A stretch of DNA of 18,466 bases. Source: Pleurotus ostreatus/Saccharomyces cerevisiae fusant. Its lineage: Eukaryota > Opisthokonta. Positions 8,855 through 17,204 of the stretch are shown here, in pieces. The notes beneath the pieces were generated by a model, which searched no databases, was not told where the DNA came from, and saw nothing but the letters and a program-made list of their open reading frames with translations. A program made the translations under genes and the position numbers. The stretch spans positions 1 through 18,466 of the forward strand of contig JAMQCK010000641.1 of assembly GCA_024196135.1 (NCBI GenBank), in the 5' to 3' direction. The stretch's first letter is position 1, and each line of letters starts with the position of its first letter.

Positions 8855-11058
8855 ATGATCATCATCGACAAGCCCATTGACAAGCATCTCGAGGAGACTT
8901 CCGACGCGGTCGATGAGGGTGAGTGCTGAACGTCCTTCTCTTCGTCTACACACTCTCCCCCTATGCGCCCCGCCTCGTATCGTTGCTCGGCTCGTCGCTC
9001 TTCACCTCACTCCGTCCATAACGTACGCCGTTGACGCTAACCCCGTCACCATAGTCAACAAGCTCAAGAGCGCCGTCCAATGGGACACTAAGGCGAACTT
9101 CGACTCCGAGAAGGATAAGACGCAGTTCCGCCGATACGAGGAGGCGTGCGCGCGTGTGAAGAACTTTTACAAGGAGCAACATGGTGAGTAGCGTCCTCGT
9201 CACCTTCTTCGCGGGACGGTTGGTGTCGTTTGTTCTGCGAGACGGTCTGAACGCGCTTGCTGCGATGTGGACGCGCTCGCTGCAACCCGAGCGAGCTCAT
9301 CCGCAATCCAAATACGCTTACTGACCCCATTCTCAGAGAAGCAGACTGTCGAATTCAACATCCAAGCGCGTGCTAACCGTCGAAAGCACGTCAGGGCGCG
9401 TATGGGTGAGTACTCTTGCTGGTTCTCCTAGTTCTGCGCGAGCTTTGCGGTCGCGTGACACCCTCCGTCGCCCAACGTTAATCATCGCCTGACGTTCGAC
9501 ACCGTATGTCGATGCTCGTCGTCTGATACTGCTTCTGCTCTTCGCATGTTGCTGCTTCTGCGCGTCGCCTGACGCTGCCCATCATTGAATGAGGCTAATC
9601 ATCGCTGGCCTGATGTTGCTCATCGCCTGACGCTGATCACCGCGCGCTCTCCAGGTATCTGGGAAGCGATGGAGAAACTGGATACCCTGCGGGACGACTC
9701 GGACCCCGATGTGAGTGCTGCGTTCCTGCGTACCTTCATCGTTGTTCCTCACATCATAGTGTCCCTTCATCTTTGCCTTTTCCTCGCATCCTCTCCATCG
9801 CTGTCCTGTCCTTCTCAACGTTGCCCCTCCATCTGCTTTCCCTCATTGTTGGCCCTTCATCTCATCGTTGATCCTTCATGATTGTCCCTTCATCGCCGTC
9901 CTTTCATCGTCCATCGTACTGACGCCCGGTGCCTACAGACGGACCTCTCCCAGATCGAGCACCTCCTGCAGACCGCGGAGGCGATCCGCCGCGATGGGAA
10001 GCCGGAGTGGTTTCAGGTGGGTGGCATATCCCAGTAGACGTCGCTGTGGCGCGGCGCACTAGGCGTCGCCAACGTGCTAGGCGTCGTCCAGCGTCCTAGG
10101 CGTCGTTCAGCGTCCTAGGCGTCGTCCAGCGTGTTAGGCGTCGTTCAGCGTCCTAGGCGTCGTCCAGCGACATGACGTCGTTCAAAGACAAAACGCTGAC
10201 TCTCATTACCGACTCTCAGGTCGCGGGCCTAGTGCACGACCTTGGCAAGCTGCTTTACGTCTTTGGGTCGGAGTGCGTACTATCCTCTGCACTCCCTACA
10301 AATAGCCTACTCATGCTGATTCTCCCCACCCAAAAGCGGTCAATGGGACGTCGTCGGGGTGCGTACTTATATTCATCGTCGTCTCCTTAATATGGGTTCA
10401 ACGTTGACTTTGGGTTCGACGTCAACCATGGGTCCAACGTGAACTATGGCACAACGTTAACGCTGACTTCATCTATTCCAGGACACCTTCGTCGTCGGGT
10501 GCAAGTTCTCCGACAAGATCATCTATCCGGAGACGTTCGCGGGCAACCCGGACTCGAAGGACGACTTATACTCGACGGAGTATGGGATCTACAAGCCGCA
10601 CTGCGGCCTGGAGAACGTGATGCTTTCTTGGGGGCATGATGAGGTGCGTGATGTTTGCTTCACCGTCTGCTTTGTCACCAGCGGCGATGGCCTCTTGGAC
10701 TACAAAGAGGGATGGCTAACGCTGACCTTTAGTACCTCTACCACGTCCTGCGCGACCAGAGCCGGCTGCCTGTCGAAGCGCTTTACATGATCCGTTATCA
10801 TAGCTTCTACCCGTACGTCTCGCTCGGCTTTTAACATTTTGCGAGCGCTATGAGCTAACATGCGCTCCAAGCTGGCACCGCGAGGGCGCTTACAAGCACC
10901 TCTGCAACGCCGAGGACGAGAAGGCGCTCGCGGCCGTAAAGGCGTTCAACCCGTATGACCTGTACAGCAAGAGCGACGACTCGGTGGACCCGAAGAAGCT
11001 GAAGCCGTACTACCAGGGCCTCATCGAGAAGTTCTTCCCGGAGGTCATTGAGTGGTAG
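8855..11058 (+). CDS. MIOX: myo-Inositol oxygenase (299 aa, ten exons)
   Basis: The enzyme is a cytosolic non-heme di-iron oxygenase that cleaves myo-inositol with O2 to D-glucuronate. Exons are 8855-8918, 9055-9183, 9337-9405, 9655-9710, 9939-10016, 10220-10272, 10337-10358, 10482-10643, 10733-10812 and 10872-11058. All junctions keep phase, and the total is 900 nt. Known family landmarks are present in order: [18 protein letters not shown], a QTAEAIR segment, HDLGK, VGDTF-type (VVGDTFVVGC), [35 protein letters not shown] and the C-terminal [15 protein letters not shown]. All six iron ligands of the mammalian enzyme can be matched: His114, His138, Asp139, His209, His234 and Asp267. Length is close to the human 285 residues. 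Exon 7 is a 22-nt microexon encoding the QWDVVG part of the GxxQWxVVGD motif. Introns 1-5 and 7-8 are 89-249 nt, much longer than usual in this window, and four of them hold tandem or dispersed repeats. Confidence 0.97.
9485..9632 (+). repeat. Dispersed TCGCCTGACG repeats in MIOX intron 3
   Basis: The decamer TCGCCTGACG occurs at 9485-9494, 9565-9574 and 9623-9632, with decayed variants between (GGCCTGATG near 9607, GGCTAATCATCG near 9592). The intron is 249 nt. Each perfect copy contains CTGAC, which matches the fungal branch-site consensus CTRAC. Confidence 0.7.
9735..9915 (+). repeat. Degenerate CCTTCATC repeats in MIOX intron 4
   Basis: A pyrimidine-rich tract with repeated CCTTCATC or TTTCATCG cores followed by GTTG, GTCC or TTGCC. 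Around eight recognisable copies with irregular spacing fill most of this 228-nt intron. It reads as a decayed minisatellite. Confidence 0.6.
10063..10175 (+). repeat. 19-bp minisatellite in MIOX intron 5
   Basis: Six tandem units start at 10063, 10081, 10100, 10119, 10138 and 10157. The consensus unit is GCGTCGTCCAGCGTCCTAG. The first unit is 18 nt and the last is decayed in its final bases. Alternate units differ by a TCC/TTC change, which suggests amplification of a two-unit block. The array takes up over half of the 203-nt intron. Confidence 0.92.
10392..10463 (+). repeat. 18-bp minisatellite in MIOX intron 7
   Basis: Four tandem 18-nt units at 10392, 10410, 10428 and 10446. The first is ATGGGTTCAACGTTGACT. 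The others vary in the same AACGTKRAC-like core. The last unit runs straight into the probable branch site (AACGCTGAC) of the intron. Confidence 0.88.
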
Positions 11059-11669
11059 GCGCCGACCTTGAAGACGCACTGGAGCTGCTCGGGCGGCCTG
11101 CGAGAAGTCGCAGTACACCAGCGATGGATATGTACTATATGTATGATTTCTCGGATATATGTACCATTGGCTCTGTCCTCTATCTATCGCGCTCTCGACA
11201 ATCGACCAAGTAAAGACCAAGAATCTGGGGCGTACCCGCACCAGAGCATGATGTGTTTGAAGTGCGCCCATCTTCTCCATCGTCCCTGAATTCTACTCAC
11301 CCGGTAGTGCAGCTCAACAAGTCGTCTTTTCTCTTATCGTTACTGCTTCGCAGATACTGGCGAATGCCGCGGGGTGGCCATTGGTCCTCGCGGGTCCCGC
11401 AACAATGCCTTCCTAATGCGGACAAAAGCATCTACGCAACTGCGACGTCATCGGTGACCTTCAAGACTTCAATGACGCGCCTCGAGTCTTCGCTAGTGGC
11501 GCGCCTATAGGAACGCGTCGATTTCACGCGCTAATCAGCCACAGATAAAGGTTGAGTATGGTCGTTGGCGTCGACAGTTCTCTTCCTTCTCCGCCATCTT
11601 CTCGCCCTTCGCGAAGCAAACCAGAAATCACAGCTTTTGTGAAGCGCAGCGTACAGTAAACCAGAAATC
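11059..11669. other. Intergenic region between MIOX and caleosin genes
   Basis: About 610 nt holding the MIOX 3' UTR and the caleosin promoter. No frame shows protein features. An AT-rich segment (about 11128-11190) could carry 3'-end signals. There is no clear TATA box for the caleosin gene. Confidence 0.5.
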
Positions 11670-11670
11670 A
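11618..11670 (+). repeat. 13-bp direct repeat ending at the caleosin start codon
   Basis: AAACCAGAAATCA occurs at 11618-11630 and again at 11658-11670, 40 nt apart. The final A of the second copy is the first base of the caleosin ATG. The flanks GAAGC also recur (11613 and 11641), so this may be a diverged 28-40-nt tandem duplication in the leader. Confidence 0.7.
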
Positions 11671-12569
11671 TGGCCAGCGCACCCTCGTATGCCACCGTAG
11701 CCAATCCCAAGGAGGACACGCATGTCGTCGAAGAGGAAATAGAGCCTCCCCGGGCGCCGAGTCCACCTCTCAAGCGAAGTGCGAAGAAGGGTTAGCAGGA
11801 GCATCGTCGGCAAGATTTGACTAGATTCTGACGGCTGCCTTAGGCGACCTCCAGAACGGTAGCGGCTACAATGGCGACGCGCGAAAGCGAAAGCCTCAGC
11901 AGCGCCAGAAGAGCGAGAAGACCGCCCTCCAGAAACACGTCGCGTTCTTCGACCGAGACGGAGACGGTGTTATTTGGCCTCAGGATACCTTCATCGGTGA
12001 GTCTTGAGACTCGCTCGCATTCCATAGTCGTTATCCTAACGCGCCCACCTCGCAGGATTCTATACCCTGGGCTACGGCATCATCCTGTCGTTCATCTCGC
12101 TCGTCGTCATCCACGGCAACTTCGCGTACTGGACGCAGAAGTCGTGGATTCCTGATCCCTTCCTGCGTATACATATTGCCAACATTCATCGCGACAAGCA
12201 CGGGTCCGATACAGGTGCGTACCATCTCACCCTTCACTAGTCCTCTAGCATCCATACTGACTGTCGCATATAGGCACCTACGATAACGATGGACTGTACG
12301 TTGAGGACAAGTTCGACCGCATCTTCGACAAGTACTCGTCCCTGCCCGAAAAGGACGGCCTCTTCGTTACCGACACTCTTCGGCTCATCTACGGCCAGCG
12401 CTGCATACTGGACTTCCTCGGCTGGGGAGCAGCTATCTTCGAGTGGTTGGCGACGTGGATTTTGCTTTGGAATCGCCGGACTCCGGAGGGTGCTATCAAG
12501 CGCGAGGATGTGCGCAAGGTCTACGACGGTAGCATCTACGAGGAGATTTTAGGAAAGAAGAGGGCGTGA
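11670..12569 (+). CDS. Caleosin / peroxygenase family protein (242 aa, four exons)
   Basis: Caleosins are lipid-droplet or membrane-bound heme proteins with one EF-hand. Plant and fungal members oxidise unsaturated fatty acids with hydroperoxide donors. Exons are 11670-11790, 11844-11996, 12056-12214 and 12274-12569, with introns of 53-59 nt and consistent phase. After a polar, Lys/Arg-rich N-terminus comes LQKHVAFFDRDGDGVIWPQDTF, with a full EF-hand loop at residues 77-88 (Asp77, Asp79, Asp81, Ile84, Asp88). Next is a single hydrophobic segment (about 93-112), then [28 protein letters not shown]. His72 and the histidines at 136/140 correspond to the conserved heme-ligand region. The C-terminal half keeps FGW-like FLGWGAAIFEW, LLWNRRTPEG, and KVYDGSIYEEI. 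The plant-type proline knot is not evident. Length is normal for fungal caleosins. Confidence 0.95.
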
Positions 12570-12813
12570 TTCGGAAGCACCGCATAGAGCAATTTTCCTC
12601 GAACTGGGGGTGTACGGACTTAGCAAGCTTCTGTACGATAGAATATCTTGAAGCCAGTCAGCGCTTTTTGGAGAAACCCAACCGTTTCTGCACACGGTCA
12701 CGCCTCAAGCACGTGTCGGTTCGTGTTATTGTCATGCCATTCCCACGTTGCTCTCCTTGCCTTTGTCCATCATCACGAGACGCGCTCTTCTTCGTCTTCG
12801 CCCTCCTTCGACC

Positions 12814-15137
12814 ATGGATGTTGACGACGAGAAACTTCGGTGCTTGTATGCGTGTGAGATGAGGTGACGATGCGGACAGAAGACATGCTGATTCGCGACC
12901 AGACAATTCGGAGATGCGCACGCAGATGGAGCTTGGCAGACTTTTGGACACGATTGAGGGGTTTCATCTGGTCAGTATATGCGAAACGCACCGAACTCTC
13001 TACGCTACTCTTGAAAAACTCACACGCTCGCGTCCCAGGGCTCTCTCAACCTGACCGGGCGCCATCGCCCCGTTTACGAGGAGATGCGGGCGCGGTTCGA
13101 TGATTTGGAGCGCGCGTGCGCCGAATTCCTTCACGTTGCCAGAGTGCACGAAGGATACCGACCTCTTCGCATATCCACGCCGGCGGGCATGATTGAGGCT
13201 GTGGAGCCCTACTGCACCTTCGACCCACCGAATGCGTGGGAGGAGTTTACCAGGAGGCGCGGTATACCGTGCTATAAGTATCCGATGTTGGTTGCTGGCA
13301 TTAGTAAGTGTTGGACCGCGCTACTTCTCATACTGCCTGCGATGCTTCCCGTGACTAATGCCTGCGATACTACCCGTAACTACTGCCTGCGATACTGCCC
13401 GTAACCACTGCCTGCGCTACTGCCCGTGACTGACTACGCGCGACAGAACAATGCCGGGAGGTGATTGACGCTCATCCTCAGCCGCGGTTCCAGAAGTTAT
13501 GCCTTTTGGACTTGCCGCCGGAGTTGCTTGACCATATTATGGAGTTATGTCATGTTTTGGTCGCGAGGGTGTGGAATCAGGTCTGTAAGACGCTGCAGAA
13601 GCATGCGTCGCAGCGGCTTCATGCTGTGAGTTCTTGTGTCCTGGTCTTTTTCATGCAAAATTTTGACCGCCAGCGCAGTACTGCGACCTCACAATGGCGC
13701 GCGAGATCGACTGGCCGACAGCGCGGAACTTGGAAGATACGCCCGACGAACTCGAGGCCTACCTCCGCGGGCAGGCCTTCCCCGCCCGCGACGCCCTCGT
13801 CCACCGCATGCAGCGCCTCCTCGCCCGCCCCGACATCCTCGAGCGCATCCGCACCCTCACCTTCGGCGAGGACTGGACGCACGACCACTTCGGGTTCGTC
13901 GAGCGCATGCGGTGTCCGGCGGAGGAGATCACGGCGAGGCCGTATGCGCTGCTGGCGGAAGTGTTGGAGCGGTCGACGCCGGGGCGGGTGATTTATCGGG
14001 CGGGGTCGATGCCGGGGGTGGTGTGGAGGGCGATTGCGGGGCATCCGAGTGTGAGGAGTGCGGCGTTGACGACGCGGTTGGTGGATGAGAGGGTGGATTG
14101 GTACGGTCCTTTGCCAGCTACGAGGTGTCGAAAAGTTGAATGCTGACGGAATCATCGTCTTCAGGCCGCCCGCCCCCAGCATCATCAACCTGCACATCTG
14201 CATCGGCCACGCCGTCAGACCGGTCAACCAATGGGAGATCATCCCCCTCTGCCCCTCTGCTATCTACCTCAAGATCATCAGCATCGAAGAATACGGCAGC
14301 ATCGTCCCCGACACCGTCTTCCGCGCCTTCCCCACCAACCCCATGACGCACCTCCAGCGCCTCGACCTCCAGAACATCGCCGCCGACTCACTCATCAACC
14401 TCGCCGACGCGATCCACGCGATCCCGCGTGTCCCGCTCACGCATCTGTCCATCGCCCCGAAGGACTCGCTCGTCTACGGCGAGACCGCGTTCCCGCTCGT
14501 CGAGGCGCTGCGGCACGCGCCGGATCTGCGGGTGCTGCATATCTCGCGCCTACACTACGCGTGGACGGAGCTGCTGGGGTTCATGGGCGAGTCAATTCCG
14601 CGGCTGGAGGCCTTGGTTCTCGAGCACAGCACGAGCGAGCGGAAGAAGAACGTGGAGACTACGCAATGGCCGTGCCCCGCGTACGAGTACGCGCCGTTGC
14701 TGGGGGCGTTCCCCCGCCTGCGGCATCTGGGCTTCAACATGGACATGTCGAGCTCGTATACGCCGCGGATGTTGGAGCAGATGGAGAAGGGCTACGACGG
14801 CACAGCGCCGACAGAGCCGCTCTACACCACGCCGCTGACTGCAGAGATGCTCGCGGAGGGGCTCGAGCCTGACTCTGTTGGGACTGTGGAGGTCGAGATC
14901 ACGGCGAAGCTGTTCGCGATTCACGCAAAGGGCTTGAAAAGTCTCGCACTGCATAAGATGCAGGACTGTCAATATCACCGATGGTCGTGGTCGATAGGCA
15001 GGGATGGCGAAACTCCTTCGCTTGGTTCGTTGAGCGCCGAGGATGGGGAGTATATTGCGCAGTGTATGCCCATGTATCATGCTGCGAGTTGGGAGCTCAC
15101 TCCGAAGGAGATGGACGTGCTTGGCCCTCGAACCTGA
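12814..15137 (+). CDS. F-box protein with leucine-rich C-terminal region (648 aa, six exons)
   Basis: F-box proteins act as substrate receptors of SCF ubiquitin ligases by binding Skp1. Exons in this model are 12814-12853, 12903-12970, 13039-13303, 13447-13625, 13679-14100 and 14165-15137, all in phase. The first donor (GTGAGA at 12854, 49-nt intron) is the least certain; neighbouring donors give the wrong phase. The N-terminal part (14-70) is heptad-like and probably helical. The F-box core LLDLPPELLDHIMELC lies at residues 144-159. The C-terminal half (about 340-600) has irregular leucine-rich segments such as LQRLDLQNI, LTHLSI, LRVLHISRL, LEALVLEHS, LRHLGFNM and LKSLALHKM, as in many expanded F-box/LRR proteins of mushroom fungi. 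Intron 3 holds a 25-bp minisatellite. The ATG at 12814 has a good context (accATGG). The target protein is unknown. Confidence 0.82.
13334..13433 (+). repeat. 25-bp minisatellite in intron 3 of the F-box gene
   Basis: Four exact-length 25-nt units start at 13334, 13359, 13384 and 13409. Each begins TGCCTGCG and ends with a CCCGTRACTRA or CCCGTAACYAC-like tail. The array makes up 100 of the 143 nt of this intron and ends about 13 nt before the acceptor. The tails resemble fungal branch sites (CTRAC/CTAAC-like). Confidence 0.93.
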
Positions 15138-15240
15138 TCCACAGACTCACAGAAGGCGGTTATCTGCACGTCCGTATGATATCTGACGAGGCAGCGGTCA
15201 TAAATACTTAGCATTTCCGTACGTGAGTTGGTATCTCCCT

Positions 15241-17148
15241 TCAACATTGGACCCCTTCGCCTAGGTCAGTGTTCCTGATCAAGCTAGCTAACGCGCCCAT
15301 CATCCATCTACTCGCGAGGGCGAAGTGTACAACGGTGTGGTCCACGTCTACCGGCAATTGTCCGTTCAGAAGCCAGCCGAGGGGTAGTCCCGTTATCCAA
15401 ACTGTGACATCAATGGTGATCCACAGCGTCTGCTCGCACAGATAATTCCGCGCATAGTATACGGAATTTCCGAGCACGCTGGCGATGACCATACCAACGG
15501 CGGTGGATGTCCAAATCCACTTATACCGGTCCGAATCGGTCAGAGTCTCGAGGTCAGTGAGCCCGAGAAACACGCTGAAGAGAAGTGCCAGAAAGGTTAT
15601 GACCACTGATGTCGCAAACGCAATCGATGGTGACATGAGTGAGGGCGCATCGTCGAATCCTAGGGCCGTCCGTGTCTGCTGCTGGAAGACCACGCCCATG
15701 ATTGCGGCTGCGATGCCACAGACGTTCAGGAGGATGCCAGGGCGCTGTTTGTCCACGCGCGGCATTGAGCGGTCCAGCGTCGCGAAGCACATAACGTCCT
15801 TCGTGAACGGAGCCTGCATCCATATGCCCGCCTCTGCAGCGCCCGAGCCCCCGCCATGGGACCTCGTATGCCAATCGGACAATCGACCGGAATAAAGGGA
15901 GTTCGCCAGTGCGACGCTAGACCACGTGCCCACGCAGCCACTGGCACAGAGAAAGTACGAGGTTATCATCTGTCCAAGGAGGCCGGCAACGAAGAAGACA
16001 TGCGAGAGTGCGGAGCGTTTAGAAGGCATGAAATCGTGGGTGATTTCCGTGAGATCCACATCGTTGCCGCGCGGCGACAGTGTGTCGAGGACGTGCTCGA
16101 TGCGACGAGAGAAAGCCTGGTCGATAAACATATCATGCTCGCGATAGCCCTGCAAGTTCTGGATCGTGAGACGACCCGATTCAAGCAGAGCGCCGCCGAA
16201 GATCGCCAGCCACATTGTCTGCTTGACACTAGCGATGGCAACATAACCTTCCATCCTTTTCTCGACGTCGGGCTCCTTCTTGTGGTGCTGCACCACAATG
16301 AAGTAAGCCTCGGCGAGCTCGTTGAACGATGCATACACTCCGCATTTGTCGTCTACGGACGTCTCGAAGGATGCGATGCACAGTTTCTTGTCAGCAACAA
16401 TCCGGTCGAGTTGCACACGTCGAACCGGTGAGCTTGTGACAGCGCACCAGTCGCGTTGACTTTCAGCGAGTTGATGCAGGTTCGCAGCCACCACGATGAG
16501 CGCCATCTTTTCGTTGTCGACATCCATGACCCATCTCCTGGGCAGTCCCTTTGTAGAGAACAGACGATCTGTCCTTTCGTAGACATGGACCTCCAACCCT
16601 GTGCGCTCGTTGAGGCCTTCAATGGCAGCAAAGAGGAGAAAATGTCGAGCTGTCGCGCGCTCGCTCTGACTTCTCTGAGCGGTCGCCAGGTTCGCTAGAG
16701 GTTCTGCGGGGCGGAGTAAACCAGAGGGTGTCAAAGGCCACGTCTGGCCGATCTCGATATGCTGCGGATCTGGGAGCACTGGATGGATAATTTTTGTTGC
16801 CTTCCGCAGAACGTCGGCGCGCGCCTCCTCAGAGACTTTTTCCGAAGGAGCCCAGATGGTAGATGGCCCGAACACAGTGCGAACGCGGGGAAGAAAGTGA
16901 CAAACAGAGGCCGTCTGATCGCTGTGGTACAGAGCGGGGATGGATCGCATGGGGGAGCCCGACCATAGGAAGGGGCCAATCGAAGGATCGATGCTCCAAA
17001 GATCCTCGTACTTTGTCCCGAGGATGACATACATGCAGGTGGCGAGAAGAAGGAGGCCAGTTGGCCAGCCCACGATGTCGTTCACGGGGGCCTGAGCGAG
17101 GGCCGGTGTGCAGCATATGGCGAACGCGAAGGACAGAACTGCGCGCAT
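15241..17148 (-). CDS. Signal-peptide multi-spanning membrane protein, unknown function (635 aa)
   Basis: Single exon; I do not recognise the family. The frame stays open further upstream to 17319 (GTG). The ATG at 17148 is chosen because it starts a classic signal peptide (MRAVLSFAFAICCTPALA, likely cut before QAP); an upstream ATG at 17223 would bury it. A hydrophobic segment at about 26-45 is followed by a large soluble region (about 46-375) of mixed character. Then come hydrophobic segments at about 381-405, 471-490, 507-530, 545-565, 574-595 and possibly 606-624. A loop at 426-440 has HTRSHGGGSGAAEAG. The layout, a signal or TM, a long domain and a C-terminal membrane bundle, recalls uncharacterised membrane proteins of basidiomycetes. 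No transporter signature, catalytic motif or heme motif stands out. The intronless structure is unusual beside the split neighbours. A 5' UTR intron is possible (17204-17158). Confidence 0.75.
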   Translation of the reverse strand: MRAVLSFAFAICCTPALAQAPVNDIVGWPTGLLLLATCMYVILGTKYEDLWSIDPSIGPFLWSGSPMRSIPALYHSDQTASVCHFLPRVRTVFGPSTIWAPSEKVSEEARADVLRKATKIIHPVLPDPQHIEIGQTWPLTPSGLLRPAEPLANLATAQRSQSERATARHFLLFAAIEGLNERTGLEVHVYERTDRLFSTKGLPRRWVMDVDNEKMALIVVAANLHQLAESQRDWCAVTSSPVRRVQLDRIVADKKLCIASFETSVDDKCGVYASFNELAEAYFIVVQHHKKEPDVEKRMEGYVAIASVKQTMWLAIFGGALLESGRLTIQNLQGYREHDMFIDQAFSRRIEHVLDTLSPRGNDVDLTEITHDFMPSKRSALSHVFFVAGLLGQMITSYFLCASGCVGTWSSVALANSLYSGRLSDWHTRSHGGGSGAAEAGIWMQAPFTKDVMCFATLDRSMPRVDKQRPGILLNVCGIAAAIMGVVFQQQTRTALGFDDAPSLMSPSIAFATSVVITFLALLFSVFLGLTDLETLTDSDRYKWIWTSTAVGMVIASVLGNSVYYARNYLCEQTLWITIDVTVWITGLPLGWLLNGQLPVDVDHTVVHFALASRWMMGALASLIRNTDLGEGVQC

Positions 17149-17157
17149 GGAGATATT

Positions 17158-17204
17158 CTGTAAGGAAGTATCTCCAGTAGTCAGTGGGAGCTGGGGCCAT
17201 TTAC
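17158..17204 (-). other. Possible 5' UTR intron of the membrane protein gene
   Basis: On the minus strand, 47 nt run from GTAAAT to CTTACAG, with CTGAC 24 nt before the acceptor, just upstream of the ATG at 17148. Its length is not a multiple of three, so splicing would disconnect the upstream ATG at 17223 from the main frame and favour 17148 as the start. Confidence 0.4.

Noticed and set aside
10063..10175. CRISPR-like array
   Set aside because: The repeats are directly abutting with no unique spacers and lie inside a fungal intron, so this is a minisatellite.
13619..14242. 207-codon minus-strand frame across F-box exon 5
   Set aside because: It is His/Pro/Arg-rich shadow sequence; the plus-strand frame joins in phase on both sides.
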